A stretch of DNA of 64,000 bases from Notospermus geniculatus (GCA_002633025.1 NMRB01000029.1:231944-295943), one strand, 5' to 3'; counted from the first letter of the stretch, positions 9,913-22,299 are shown. Notes: generated by a model from the sequence alone, not told the origin. Made by a program: numbers and translations.

Positions 9913-11351
9913 ACCACTAGTATCGACGCTAGGTTTCCACCTTGAAAAGTAGTGCGCGCGCGGAGCGAACAGTAAAAATTCTTCTGTTTGTAAAGCGGTC
10001 AGTTCTACGCTTACAATATAGATCTGTTGTATAGATAGGTGTACAAAGGTATAGAGTCGATACAAACATCGCTAGAGTAAATAAAGTTATTCTGTTTCAT
10101 TTCCGACAAGATAAATATAGTTTTCTGCAAATAATAACATTTTGAAAAAGAAGTTCGCGTCACTTCAAAGACCAAAAAATATGGCGGCCCCACCGACGAT
10201 GACGTCAAGATTTTCAAGATGGCGATCTAGCGTCGATGGCAGTGTTAAACCTTCGCCCAATTATAAAAACATTTCAACGCTGTCGTGGAGTATGAGCAGG
10301 CTACGGAGCAGCACGCATGCCAAGTTTTCTTGCCCACCGTACGAACTGTTCGAAGCAATTTTTATGGTGGTCACGAAAATTGCCAAGTTTGCGATGGCCG
10401 ACAACAACGAGAAGCAAGAGAAATCATCTTGAAGCAACTTGCCGGGAATCAATCAAACCAGTTTGATATCTGGTAAGGAATCGTTTCTTCAACAGAGTTG
10501 ACAAGACGGCAGCGAGTTACCCAGTCTGGGGCGAACAGGCCACGCGTCACAAAAAACTGCATCGCAAAAACACTTGCCTTGTGTACCGAAGGCTCTCATG
10601 TAGTGCAATCACTGGGAGATGCGACTTTAATATTCAATTCTCCTTGCATACTGTGTTTCAAGTTCAAACGTTGGCAGCATTCTTATAATTTTATCAGAAC
10701 ATGTTGACATGAGGTAAATATCCCTAGACGTGATCTATGCAAACCATACAAGTCATTCATTTTCTCAAGATCATTCCTCTTGTAACTTGCAGTAAACCAT
10801 CCATAGCATGAAATTATCCTATTCATTCGGTAATGATCATCTGGATGAAGTGGCTGTTATTTGAACATAAAAGTTGCTAACGCGTGAACTACCAGAGACA
10901 TTCTGGTAATACTAGTGAACACCAGAGATGTGGGGCCATGAAAACTGTTAGTGAGTGATGTTATGGCCTGTTATCAAATTCTGACGAAATCCCAAATGCA
11001 TTTTGGCGCCATGGCATTGCAGATTTGTTACAAAGGCTACAATGATGTTGCCAATGACACTCTTTTCGATAGATCCCACTTATGCACACCCGTTGACTTC
11101 ACAGAATCAGAATTATCGTCATGCAGTTCAGGAGGTCAAACACCAATGTTTCTGTTACATCGCACACGCAATATACTAATGACACTAATGGAATGTCTCG
11201 ATCGTCAGTTCCAAATTTCAGTTCGTTTTTTTCGTCTGGGCTACTTATAAATCCCTGTCCACTTTGTCATTTCTACCATTTTAGAACCAGACTAAAAAAT
11301 TCCATTACGTGTATTTTATGGGGCCTTTACCGCTGCGTGGATTTCCAATAG

Positions 11352-11515
11352 TAGGAGCTGTCAGTGAGTTGACCAATAGGTGTCACTACGGCCCAATTCA
11401 ATGCATATAGCGGAGCCATTCATTCTTGAGTACCAATCAAGAGACGTTTCTGTTGTGTAGGTAAGCAAGAACTTTGCTGCCATCTTTTGGAAACACGCGC
11501 GGCTGACTGCTCCTA
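11352..11515. mobile_element. MITE with TAGGAGCTGTCAG ends, copy 1
   Basis: The left end TAGGAGCTGTCAGTGAG pairs with the right end GGCTGACTGCTCCTA. The outer TA may be the target duplication, as in Tc1/mariner relatives. Better conserved copies lie at 37337-37505 and, inverted, at 50861-51029. Confidence 0.75.
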
Positions 11516-11676
11516 TTGGATACTCAACTGGGGCTGGAGAGAGCAGGACTAACTCTGGTATCCGCCAGACACAACTGGTCGATCATTCCAGTTCACCATT
11601 TCGTCAGTTCGTTCGTTAAAGATGCTTAGCCTACGAAGCACAGATGATAAATTCCTTGCCAAAAATATCCTTATTT

Positions 11677-11831
11677 CAGGGACGGATCCAGGAGTTGGAA
11701 GAAAAGGGGGCGCTCTGTGCTTGGAACATTGAAATTTGAGCCCAGTTCCAGAATTTCACGGTCACGATTGTACAGATTTGTTGCAAAAGGGGAGGCGCGC
11801 GCCCGTTGTGCCACCTCTGGATCCGCGCCTG
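11677..11831. mobile_element. hAT-type non-autonomous element with 5-bp target duplication, short copy
   Basis: The ends CAGGGACGGATCCAGG and CTGGATCCGCGCCTG are inverted repeats. TATTT occurs immediately on both sides (11672-11676 and 11832-11836), a direct sign of insertion. The CAG.G start is hAT-like and 5-bp duplications are reported for a hAT subgroup. A longer relative lies at 61737-62029. Confidence 0.8.
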
Positions 11832-11885
11832 TATTTCGAGACGAATACGAATACGAATGTACAATATACTGGTTTGGTCACAGAA

Positions 11886-12007
11886 TAGGGAGGTTTCGCA
11901 AGCGCCCGGTTAGGCCCTACGACGACGTTTATCTATTGTTTGGGTATACCCACACAATAGATAAACGTCGTCGTTGGGCCTAACCGGGCGCTTGCGAAAC
12001 CTCCCTA
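11886..12007. mobile_element. Palindromic TAGGGAG element with almost perfect hairpin
   Basis: The 122-bp sequence folds on itself over nearly its full length, with arms of about 57 bp, starting TAGGGAGGTTTCGCAAGCGC and ending in its complement. The loop is only a few bases around GGGTATACCC. Only the first 20 bp resemble the elements at 4056 and 30651; the rest of the arm is different. Confidence 0.85.
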
Positions 12008-15000
12008 ATAATACCACCCCTTACAACAACTACCCAAACGTGGCGGTCTGCCGGCCACTGGATACCCTGAATAAGAAGTTAAAATCTGGCCAGTCTGATG
12101 GACACTTGTAGTGAGATTGGTGATACCATGGGTTTTGTTCAATGAAAACTCATGAGAAAGAGCGAGAGATGTAATTTGGCAAGGAACACGAATGGCAGTG
12201 ACATTCTACGAGTATTCTACGGATGGTCAGCTTGACTTCACAGCAATGTAACTTTTACCAACACGAACTGAGACGATAAGAACAAATAGATCCGGCCACA
12301 ATTACTACACCCACTGAACCTTGTTTCTACAGAAGAAACGTGAGGAGAAACATTAATCAGCTTTTTCGTTTTTTGTTACACAGTCTGACCAGTGGGATTT
12401 ATGGTCCGACGATCCTTCATGCCATACCACTGTGATTTCAATGAAACGGCAACCATGGCCAGGGATAAAGTGAGGTCTGCACAGTATTGCTTAATATTAC
12501 TTTACACTGCAATAAAATGGATATTATTGACTTACGATAAGGTTTAACAGTAACACAAGGGAAATGGTCCAGAAGTAAATAATGCATTCTGTATTAAATT
12601 AGCCAACTTGTTCTATTGCTGTTACGAGTATAATGGAATTAGAGGAGTTGATGCCGGATGGGGTCAACACTAGTAGTGTCGAAATCAAGCCAACGACACC
12701 TATTGGGAACGAAAAAATGGCTTTTACCATCACCACTTCAGACAATCAAATGTTCACTTAGAGACGTTTTAGCACTCGCGACTATAATAGGTGATATTGA
12801 GGTGATATACTCTAGAGACACTCCTAGAAGGCCATTTCATCAAATTCAGGCTTCAAGGCCCCAAAACGTGTATATTGAAGACTCCATAACATGTGCGATT
12901 TCAAATTCAGTACTGCGGGTTGTTCCTAAGTGGACGATGCAAGTTGAACTCTCAACATGCCATCAACCAAGCTAGCTTCGAATTCGCTTTGGAAAAGAAG
13001 CAGCTTTTGAAAGCTCGATTGGCTAGATTGGTCTAGATTGCTTTTAGTGAATGTGTTTGATGTACCAAATCTACAGTCATCACACTCTGTTAATAAAAAC
13101 TCAATGCATTGGTGAAACGACTGTTGTTGTAAACCAGCGAGGGCATGAAGCAGATGAATGCAGGCCAGGGTAACGTATTGGAATGATGATTTAGCAGTAA
13201 TGATTTTATTGCAATTGGTCCACGGACGGCAATGATCAACCTTGGTTATTACAATTGTGAAGATAATAAACCACACAGCAAGGAGGTTTCTAAGGGAGTG
13301 GTACTTAATAAAAGTGCTCTCGATCTTTTTGGTCGGGGCAATCAGCTGGTCAAAGTAGTGAATAAAGTACAGTATTCAATTCACCATCTCCATCGCTACA
13401 ATGAGTGTACAATGAGAGTCAATAGGAATGAACAGCGTTTTGCTTTTTTTCCATTTCGTTGCTTTACGGTCGGCGCAGATTCTATTTAACAATGAATTAG
13501 AACTCTTGCTTATTTCCGGAAGTCGATATTGACGCATTGGAAAATGCACGTCATGAATTCAAAAGAGCACTTAATGTGATATTTGTTACGCATATTGCGA
13601 CAGTACGGATGCAGACAGGATTATAATAGTAGGGTACCGCTAATGTACAATGAGTTTCACGATTTGGTTGCGGGTGGGAAGTTTGCTGAATGATTTGTCC
13701 GGCCTTTTGTGACCTTGGGAATACAGCCTTGCTGATGTTGCAAATAGGTCGCTTAAATCATGTTAAAGTAATGTAGTCATGTGCTAATGTAGCTTAATGT
13801 CTACAAAAAATAAAAGAGTGAATGAAATTATCATTCGGTTATGGTAAACCAGAATCACGTTGATTTTTAGTCGGGGAATGCAGGGCCGTATTTAGCAGGG
13901 GGAGGGGGCAGGGGCAGTTGCCCCCCAGAGCCAACCAAAAAACGTGATTTTCATGCGGATTTTGGGCAAAAAAAGGTCTTTAAGGTTTTAGGCCTTTAAC
14001 CACATCTGATCATCGTATTTTTTAAAAATACGATCATAGCTTTCTCTTTTACGTACTGGAAATAACAGCCGCAGTGATTTGGTTTACCGGAACTTTGACA
14101 ATAATCAGACCAATGTTTCTGAGAGAAAGTAAGATGCCAGCAGTTTTGAAGGTCGGTAGCCAGTCGTTACCGTCGAAACAAGCCGACTTGAAGTAGAGTT
14201 CACAATGAGATCTCAAGAAGCTATGACGCAAAACCGATGAAATGGTCTGATCGCTTTCCCAAGAGATTGTAACAAAGGCGTTCATTGTACAACCCTGACC
14301 CAAAAGTTTCTGGTAACGCTACAGCATGGTACTCGAGACATCGGCCCTTGCTGTGGGAATATTGGGCCTTGTTGACGATCTACTTGAACGCGAACACTAG
14401 ACCCATATTGCCAACGGAGACTGGGTTGATGGAGAAAACTCGAAGACATAATGGCCGCCGTGAATTCAAAGATAAGCCCTCCATCATGGCAAAAGGTAGC
14501 TTGCTATTTGCGAAATTGGACAGATGATTGGTCGTACCTGTCTAAAATGTCGGAAATGTGTGTTACTTCATCCCGATACGGGTTTATTTATTCATTGTGT
14601 TTCTCGTTTTCGTCAAGGCCACTTGCTTGATGTATCTCTGAAGGGATAGACATTTGGAACAAAGGTCTTAAACCGTCCGTTCCTTATCACCGCAAAAGAG
14701 ATTGTTTGTCCGAGAAGCTATTCATCTCGGGAACACAGATTTCCTCTTGAGTCATACTGTAATTTTCTGAGCAGAGTGTTTGGCCAAAAATCTGCTGTCG
14801 CCGCAGGCGTCGTTAAATGGTGAGCAGCTACGATTCTTTGACAACTCTCTGCAGTTAAAATGCCAGGACAAAATGCAGTAGTGGGAACTTAGAGAAGGGG
14901 TCGTATGCCGACGGTCGGTGACAGGAGAAGAAATTCGGTTTAGTCTAACTATTGCGTAGAGACTAGGAAAGACACGGGCATTTCCGTTAATGTACATTTA

Positions 15001-16142
15001 CACGCTGAATTGCGATCGTATACGCTCTTATCAGTAACCGTTTGTTTGAATGAAGACTGATTGCTGTATTTTACGTTCGGAGACTGACCACGGCGGCGAA
15101 ATTTGATTTCACCAACAAATTAATGGTCAGCCAGGAGGGTGGTGCAAATGTTTGTAAAACAAATGATTGCGTCGTGCAGCTACTTGGAGCCACAAAACAT
15201 TCTAAGACAGCATCGTCTGTCAGTAACAAGAGACATTTCATACAACGTAGGGTGATTGCATTAGCGCTTTTTTGGTATCATCTGTTTCCAGAGTCTAGGC
15301 AGACGGTTTCTTCTGTCAAAGTTTCTTCACATCTTGTGGTATTGATTGAAAATTATTTGAACGAAGTTTGTTCCTATCAACCAACTGAAGAATGTTTCTT
15401 CAAATTCTTTCCAACTCATTTCCAAGGCTTCTAGAAAACTTCAACTGAAGATACCGTCTGCTGAAACCTGGAGGTAGATGAAGGCATGAAAAGCTAATAT
15501 GAGTCCGCGAAATTACACAGATAGCAATCATATCATCTAATAATGTTCTCCATTGATCAGCTGTCAACTTGTACTGTAGGCTAACCTAAACTCAAATACT
15601 GGTAAAACTAATTGCTTTTTCCATCATCGAAGGTCAGTGTACTCTTACTTGTATTGTGCATGTATTTGTGTTGGTTTGCCGACAACGAGCCGCAAGGTGA
15701 CAACACTAAAGTGTCGTAAGGACACTTTATGACACTTAATCCTACCATGGTGATGATGGTGACAAGTATAGAATGTAGCAGTCATATCGTATGAACCTTT
15801 CAAACTAAGATGGTGGGGCCTACTATTTCTCCCACGTGATGTCGTGGCCATTCATTGTCCGATCGTGATATAACACTACCAAACGCACCCTCTCAGACGA
15901 GTATTTTAGTAATTTAAAATATCTACAACAGTTGTGCCCATGGCTCGCTTGACCAGCTTTAGCGTGCTACAGCGGCCATAGTATGTTGTTAAGCTTTTTA
16001 TGTCATATGGCGAGAACTGCCACCTTTTTTGGAAAGGTCTAGTGTCTTTTCTGAAGCGATGTATGGTGGAGCTCATCAAGCATGCAATTGGGTCATCTTA
16101 AATATGCACTGCGCTGAACCTGTGAAGTACGTACGCGTACAA
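12008..16142. other. Intergenic, no gene recognised
   Basis: I see only short unsupported open frames. A likely hAT-family fragment begins at about 13879 (CAGGGCCGTATTTAG followed by a run of G), with no matching right end found. If the TMEM26-like gene is intact, its later exons should lie here or further left, but none is convincing. Confidence 0.5.
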
Positions 16143-16290
16143 TAGGGAGTTTAAGAAATCAAACGATAAACGTTAACTTTAACGTTATTTTTTGTACCCA
16201 AAATGCAATATATAATCTGGTGAATTTTCAGTATGAAAAATAACGTTGTCGTAAAGTTAACGTTTCTCGTTTGATTTCTTAAACTCCCTA
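16143..16290. mobile_element. Palindromic TAGGGAG element, AAGAAATC arm type
   Basis: TAGGGAGTTTAAGAAATC on the left pairs with GATTTCTTAAACTCCCTA on the right. The arms run about 50 bp, with one small indel near the AACGTTATTTTT block. The unpaired middle is about 40 bp. Beyond the first ten bases the arms match no other member. Confidence 0.85.
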
Positions 16291-16754
16291 TTGCCCCCGA
16301 TCTGCCCAAACGTAGTTCTCCCATGCACACCAAAATACCAGCCAGCATGTCAAAAGAGTACCAACAACAAACCAGATTAAAAACAATTCCATCAGGAACA
16401 TCAATTACGGAAAATTTGATGGATATCCTCAGAGCTCATACATTTTGCATCATATACCATCGCGAATACGCAAAAAGCAGAAACTTTGACGAGCTCTGTT
16501 GTAGTTTTCTTCAAAACGAAATGTTTTATACTGGTAGGCCTACTGGTGAAAGGGATGGGAGTCCCAGATGCATGTCCTAGATACAACAGCATGCTGTAAT
16601 TAAAAGGTTGTGGTCTTTATAGCCATATAGCTATCCCTTGATAACCGGACTAAGAAACCTGGGGGACTCAGATTCCTGTCACACATTAGTTGGCACGTAG
16701 CCACAATCAATAGAGTCAAATGGATCACAGACTTTAATCAAAATGTGTACTCAC

Positions 16755-16948
16755 CATTTCCATTCGCCGTGTTTGAGCTTCAGGGTGAAGTAAGCCTCGA
16801 TCACCAAGATAACCAAGGGTATAAGAAGGACGAAGTAAAGAAGCTCATGATTCTCGGAATGCACTCGGAACATACACACCAGCGCGTGTATTATGAACAT
16901 AATCCGAGCCATGATGGCTTTCGCTAAGAGTAAGTTGCACTTGGCCAT
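16755..16948 (-). CDS. TMEM26-like membrane protein, first coding exon
   Basis: Reading the minus strand from the ATG at 16948, 64 codons plus two bases run to a clean donor G|GTGAGT at 16755. The peptide has a hydrophobic segment around ARIMFIIHALVCMFRV, a short polar loop, a second segment LLYFVLLIPLVILVIEAYF, and then TLKLKHGEWKW. This order, and especially the E(A/T)xxTLKxK..G..KW ending before a phase-2 intron, matches the N-terminus of vertebrate TMEM26, a multi-pass membrane protein of poorly known function. The remaining exons should lie at lower coordinates but were not identified, so the gene may be partial or have long introns. The in-frame extension upstream to 17026 has no ATG. 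Confidence 0.65.
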
Positions 16949-17981
16949 GTTGAAAGCCAAAAGCCTAGTGTCCGACCGATGACTTTTGCCGCTGCTGCCA
17001 GTGCCTGCAATATTCCATTGGGACACTTAGGCTAATCGCCGACACCATCCTGCCGACCAATCAATAGATGGGAAAGTTCATATTTGCTGCTGTGATAAGT
17101 ATCAAATGTGATAACTTATTTTTTCGACACTCGTTGCTGAGTGATATCCATCATGATCATGGGTCCAGCCGGCTGGCTGGCGCGCCCGGACTTCACTGCG
17201 CACTGCTGGAGATTGTGCAGCAACTACGCTGAACAACAGCGACAAATTTTGAAACTGCGTGTCTACGGTTCCGTCGAATGTGCAGCGACTTGCTTTTGCA
17301 AATCTTTCTGTGCTGTCTCACCAGCTCGCTGTTTGATCATGATGATAGTCTGGGGAACGAGTGAAAACGGAAAGAACATCCAAGTGGAGAAAAAGTAAAG
17401 GTAAAAAATGTCAAAGTCGATGCATTGAAAGAATTTTTCACCAATGCGACTAAACACTGATGAATTCCTCCCCCAATTAGAGACTTTAAGAGATCGCCGC
17501 GTTTAAACTATAAGTTTCAAATTGGGCCAGTCATATCCGTTATTACATTGCTTACTTTTCAAACTATTTCTGCAGTAAGTTTGAAAACATTTTGCCAGTG
17601 AGAAATGTGGAGCGATTCGCATCCCATAGACAAACAAAAAGAAGCTGATGATGCAATATACCTATACTTTTTAATATTACAGTAGAAATGGCAAGTTATG
17701 TTTTCCAAATTAATTTGTTTGTGAATGTCACAAATCAATTAAGACGAAGACACACCGAATAAAAACCAATATGAGCAGTTTAATTAGAAAACGGATTATT
17801 TTCCATATTGTGTACTGTGTACTGCTGGATGTGTGGCTTCGGATCAAAACTCCAGCGAGGAACGTAATTAAGAAGTTCAACGTCTTCTTTATTTATGAAC
17901 TAATGAGTGCTGCAGTTCTTAAACAGTATATACTCAGATTAAACGTTGAACGAATTCCGAATTGTCATGACAGACTTTGTT
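16949..17981. other. Spacer between the TMEM26-like exon and family B leader
   Basis: No gene is recognised. The first few hundred bases would contain the promoter of the minus-strand TMEM26-like gene; I see no clear TATA box. Confidence 0.4.
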
Positions 17982-18245
17982 ATTGCACACTTGTTTGCCC
18001 AGTGTCGGCTCACTTGGAGAGACTGAACGCCGGCGGTTACGAACAAGTAACACTTCAGAAGCACCGGCAAGACGAGAATAGATTCCGACGTAGACGATCG
18101 TCGTCTAAAGGCTATAAACGGAACCATTGTTTCATCAGTAGAAATAACAACACAACAAAATTCCGGCATTTCAGTCAGAAAATCGCTGTCGGCATATACA
18201 TGTAGGCATACAAGTACCGGTAGCTGTTTATTTCAAGACGTCTTA
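17982..18245 (+). repeat. Orphan copy of the family B receptor 5' leader
   Basis: This block, from TTGCACACTTGTTTGCCCA to TTTCAAGACGTCTT, repeats the roughly 260-bp leader found immediately before the family B receptors at 21127, 25267 and 26685, but no receptor follows it. It marks the edge of an older or truncated unit. Confidence 0.75.
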
Positions 18246-18527
18246 CCATCTTCTGATGCATTCGTGGAGGCAACGCAATCCATGGCAACTGCCTCTTCAT
18301 GTGATGCTGAAAGTTGGAGAATGTTAACCTGAGGAGGATAAGACGAAAAGGAAAGCAAGGAACTATTGACGAACTTCTTCTTTACAAGTAACGTTGCTGT
18401 TTATGGCCGTGGTCTTTCATGGTCGAGGTGTAACACACGCAAATTTAAGTTGTAAGTTAAACCATTTATAGCTGGCTCAAGCGGGTGATCCACTGTCGCG
18501 ATTTTGGCTTGAGACGCGGTTGCGTTC

Positions 18528-20826
18528 CCTGATCTGACACACAACTTTTTTGGGAGGCTGCAAAAACAATGTTATCGTCATCAAATCGACTTGATATTTC
18601 ACACACATACGTACAGACGTATACTTTAACATATAAAAATGGTCTCACAACAATCAAAACTTCTCTTCATGGAAATAAACGGGTGACTTTGAGAGCAAAA
18701 CTGCCCGATCAACAAAGCATATTCATATCCCATCCACAACCTGATCTGACACACAACTTTTTTGGGAGGCTGCAAAAACAATGTTATCGTCATCAAATCG
18801 ACTTGATATTTCACACACATACGTACAGACGTATACTTTAACATATAAAAATGGTCTCACAACAATCAAAACTTCTCTTCATGGAAATAAACGGGTGACT
18901 TTGAGAGCAAAACTGCCCGATCAACAAAGCATATTCATATCCCATCCACAACCTGATCTGACACACAACTTTTTTGGGAGGCTGCAAAAACAATGTTATC
19001 GTCATCAAATCGACTTGATATTTCACACACATACGTACAGACGTATACTTTAACATATAAAAATGGTCTCACAACAATCAAAACTTCTCTTCATGGAAAT
19101 AAACGGGTGACTTTGAGAGCAAAACTGCCCGATCAACAAAGCATATTCATATCCCATCCACAACCTGATCTGACACACAACTTTTTTGGGAGGCTGCAAA
19201 AACAATGTTATCGTCATCAAATCGACTTGATATTTCACACACATACGTACAGACGTATACTTTAACATATAAAAATGGTCTCACAACAATCAAAACTTCT
19301 CTTCATGGAAATAAACGGGTGACTTTGAGAGCAAAACTGCCCGATCAACAAAGCATATTCATATCCCATCCACAACCTGATCTGACACACAACTTTTTTG
19401 GGAGGCTGCAAAAACAATGTTATCGTCATCAAATCGACTTGATATTTCACACACATACGTACAGACGTATACTTTAACATATAAAAATGGTCTCACAACA
19501 ATCAAAACTTCTCTTCATGGAAATAAACGGGTGACTTTGAGAGCAAAACTGCCCGATCAACAAAGCATATTCATATCCCATCCACAACCTGATCTGACAC
19601 ACAACTTTTTTGGGAGGCTGCAAAAACAATGTTATCGTCATCAAATCGACTTGATATTTCACACACATACGTACAGACGTATACTTTAACATATAAAAAT
19701 GGTCTCACAACAATCAAAACTTCTCTTCATGGAAATAAACGGGTGACTTTGAGAGCAAAACTGCCCGATCAACAAAGCATATTCATATCCCATCCACAAC
19801 CTGATCTGACACACAACTTTTTTGGGAGGCTGCAAAAACAATGTTATCGTCATCAAATCGACTTGATATTTCACACACATACGTACAGACGTATACTTTA
19901 ACATATAAAAATGGTCTCACAACAATCAAAACTTCTCTTCATGGAAATAAACGGGTGACTTTGAGAGCAAAACTGCCCGATCAACAAAGCATATTCATAT
20001 CCCATCCACAACCTGATCTGACACACAACTTTTTTGGGAGGCTGCAAAAACAATGTTATCGTCATCAAAACGACTTGATATTTCACACACATACGTACAG
20101 ACGTATACTTTAACATATAAAAATGGTCTCACAACAATCAAAACTTCTCTTCATGGAAATAAACGGGTGACTTTGAGAGCAAAACTGCCCGATCAACAAA
20201 GCATATTCATATCCCATCCACAACCTGATCTGACACACAACTTTTTTGGGAGGCTGCAAAAACAATGTTATCGTCATCAAATCGACTTGATATTTCACAC
20301 ACATACGTACAGACGTATACTTTAACATATAAAAATGGTCTCACAACAATCAAAACTTCTCTTCATGGAAATAAACGGGTGACTTTGAGAGCAAAACTGC
20401 CCGATCAACAAAGCATATTCATATCCCATCCACAACCTGATCTGACACACAACTTTTTTGGGAGGCTGCAAAAACAATGTTATCGTCATCAAATCGACTT
20501 GATATTTCACACACATACGTACAGACGTATACTTTAACATATAAAAATGGTCTCACAACAATCAAAACTTCTCTTCATGGAAATAAACGGGTGACTTTGA
20601 GAGCAAAACTGCCCGATCAACAAAGCATATTCATATCCCATCCACAACCTGATCTGACACACAACTTTTTTGGGAGGCTGCAAAAACAATGTTATCGTCA
20701 TCAAATCGACTTGATATTTCACACACATACGTACAGACGTATACTTTAACATATAAAAATGGTGTCACAACAATCAAAACTTCTCTTCATGGAAATAAAC
20801 GGGTGACTTTGAGAGCAAAACTGCCC
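18528..20826. repeat. 212-bp satellite array, 10.8 units
   Basis: The unit starts CCTGATCTGACACACAAC and recurs every 212 bp. Units are almost identical; I saw only one A/T change near 20069 and one C/G change near 20764. 212 is not divisible by three, so the 90- and 72-residue frames it generates on both strands restart in every unit and cannot form one protein. The last unit breaks inside ACTGCCC and passes directly into the leader of the receptor at 21127, replacing the leader's first bases. Confidence 0.95.
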
Positions 20827-21126
20827 AAGAGTTTCTCGTGACCGGGGAAAACGGCGATGGTTACGAACAAGTAACACCTCAGAAGCAGTGGCAAGACGAA
20901 AATAGATTCCGATGTAGACGATCGTCCTTTAAAGGTTACATGTATAAACGGAACCATTGTTTCATCAGTAGAAATAAACAGCATTACAAAATTCATTTCA
21001 GTATCGCTGTAGGGTATAAAAGTACATGTATCTGTTATTTCAAGACGTCTTTTGTCAAGCTTAGCACGAATACATTATGTCGCGAACTTGAACTGTGTTG
21101 CAATCTATGAATGAAAATTGGCAAGT

Positions 21127-22140
21127 ATGAACTTTACCTACACCCTCAAGTCCGATGTGGACGTTCAGTACTCGGATATACTTGATTCACTGCAGTACGT
21201 CAGCAGCCATTACCTCGCGCCTCTCATTGCCGTCATCGGCTGTCTCAACAATGTGTTTGTCGTCGTCGTTTTATCCTTACCCCAGTACAGGAAAAATGTC
21301 AGCTGTTTCTACCTCAGGATCCTAGCTGTCGTTGACAGCATCACACTGCTGGCTGTCGCTGTTATTATGACCAAGAATGCAATGCCTACAATGGTTGCCA
21401 AGTTAGGCGATCCGTTCTGTGCCGTAATCAGCTTCATCGGCAATTTCACTCCAGAATTATCCGCCTGGATCATCGTCGCTATTACCTTCACTCGGTTCAT
21501 AGCTGTAGTATTCCCTCTAAAAGCTGCAGCGTGGACGACATTCCAAATAACAAAGATTTACATACTTTGCTTATTGATGCTTCTAACTGCCTTCGCTTTC
21601 CCCGATCTGATTTACAGCAGGGTACCCCGTGGAGAACATGGCGGACACCCCTTCGAATGCGTTATGTTGGTTCCACAACATATCTACACTGCGTATGAAT
21701 TGGCTCACTCAGTTGTCTCATTAATGGCGCCATTTTTCTTCCTACTCTTTCTGAATCTTTCTATATTCATCAGCCTCGGCATGAGAAAGGGAAAAGCGGC
21801 GGAGGTCCGATCGGCCAGCAGCGGTACAAAAGACGACAGAAACATAATGATGATGGTAATGGCCGTAACAATAACCTACTTAATAGCTATACTCCCCTAC
21901 ATCGTCCATGTCTACAACCTTCACTTTCTCTTCTTTGACGCATTCTTTGGCAGCGCGGTTTTGGACGAAACCAGGACTCGACAAGGCATTATTACATACA
22001 TCATCGCTGTACTTATCTATTCTGTAAACTGCTCTATTAACTTCCTCTTGTACTTCATCACCTGCGAACGATTCCGGAAAGATTTTGCCGCAATTGTCTT
22101 TTGCCGGCATCTTCGGCATGGTGGTAACACTCTGACCTAA
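21127..22140 (+). CDS. Class A GPCR, family B copy 1, intronless
   Basis: One uninterrupted frame of 337 residues. I chose the ATG at 21127 because an in-frame TGA lies at 21112-21114. The N-terminus has an NFT glycosylation site. TM1 has GCLNN where GxxGN is usual, and TM3 starts FCAV (Cys 3.25 present) and ends in FTRFIAV, so DRY is TRF. Loop 2 contains HPFECV, giving the normal disulfide partner. TM6 has AILPYIV. TM7 has CSINFLLY in place of NPxxY, then CERFRKDF for helix 8. It has five extra residues after TM6 compared with copies 2 and 3. It is a plasma-membrane receptor, peptide-type by its overall pattern; the ligand is unknown. Its leader (20827-21126) is fused to the satellite array. 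Confidence 0.9.
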   Translation: MNFTYTLKSDVDVQYSDILDSLQYVSSHYLAPLIAVIGCLNNVFVVVVLSLPQYRKNVSCFYLRILAVVDSITLLAVAVIMTKNAMPTMVAKLGDPFCAVISFIGNFTPELSAWIIVAITFTRFIAVVFPLKAAAWTTFQITKIYILCLLMLLTAFAFPDLIYSRVPRGEHGGHPFECVMLVPQHIYTAYELAHSVVSLMAPFFFLLFLNLSIFISLGMRKGKAAEVRSASSGTKDDRNIMMMVMAVTITYLIAILPYIVHVYNLHFLFFDAFFGSAVLDETRTRQGIITYIIAVLIYSVNCSINFLLYFITCERFRKDFAAIVFCRHLRHGGNTLT

Positions 22141-22299
22141 TCAAAATACTACCCATCTTAAACAAAGGATTTCGGGATGATGTTCGTACAGCTCTTCCCC
22201 AGTTTTGAACTGTCAGCCATTCCACAGAAACCGGTCGTCTTGCAGAAAATTGGCTTAACTCTGTTTAACCAGCCCATGATGCAAACATTGCACACTTCT
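22141..22299. other. Short spacer after family B copy 1
   Basis: This 3' flank is repeated after the pseudogene (from 23767) and after copy 2 (from 26266), so it belongs to the duplicated unit. Confidence 0.6.

Larger units (their letters stand above)
9550..10303. mobile_element. Composite insertion in duplication unit 2
   Basis: About 750 bp is absent from unit 1 at the same place. It contains tandem CAAGGATATCA copies, a 19-bp minisatellite, a LINE-like 3' end with a TTATC tail, and a block with CTTGAAAAGTAGTGC that also occurs at 28515 and 29516. The outer ends carry inverted GACGCTAG near 9558 and 10229, suggesting a DNA element that collected other repeats. Confidence 0.5.
9243..11131. 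repeat. Tandem duplication unit 2, split by an insertion
   Basis: Bases 9243-9549 match the start of unit 1 and 10304-11131 match its remainder. The junction sequence CAGGCTAAG / AGCAGGCTACGGAGC shows where about 750 bp entered. No gene is recognised. Confidence 0.8.

Noticed and set aside
14049-14303. Possible later exon of the TMEM26-like gene on the minus strand
   Set aside because: A hydrophobic stretch with R, KV and NQ spacing is faintly similar, but the conserved QDGPF motif is missing and splice sites are unconvincing.
17263-17457. Minus-strand frame with a hydrophobic helix and basic tail (FFPFSLVPQTIIMIKQ)
   Set aside because: It looks membrane-like but has no clear acceptor, no homologue I recognise and no neighbouring exon.
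18569-20752. Repeated 90- and 72-codon open frames on both strands of the satellite
   Set aside because: They are copies of one frame created by a 212-bp unit; because 212 is not a multiple of three each restarts, and both strands are open by composition only.
18528-20826. CRISPR array
   Set aside because: The whole 212-bp unit repeats with no variable spacers, and the sequence is animal.
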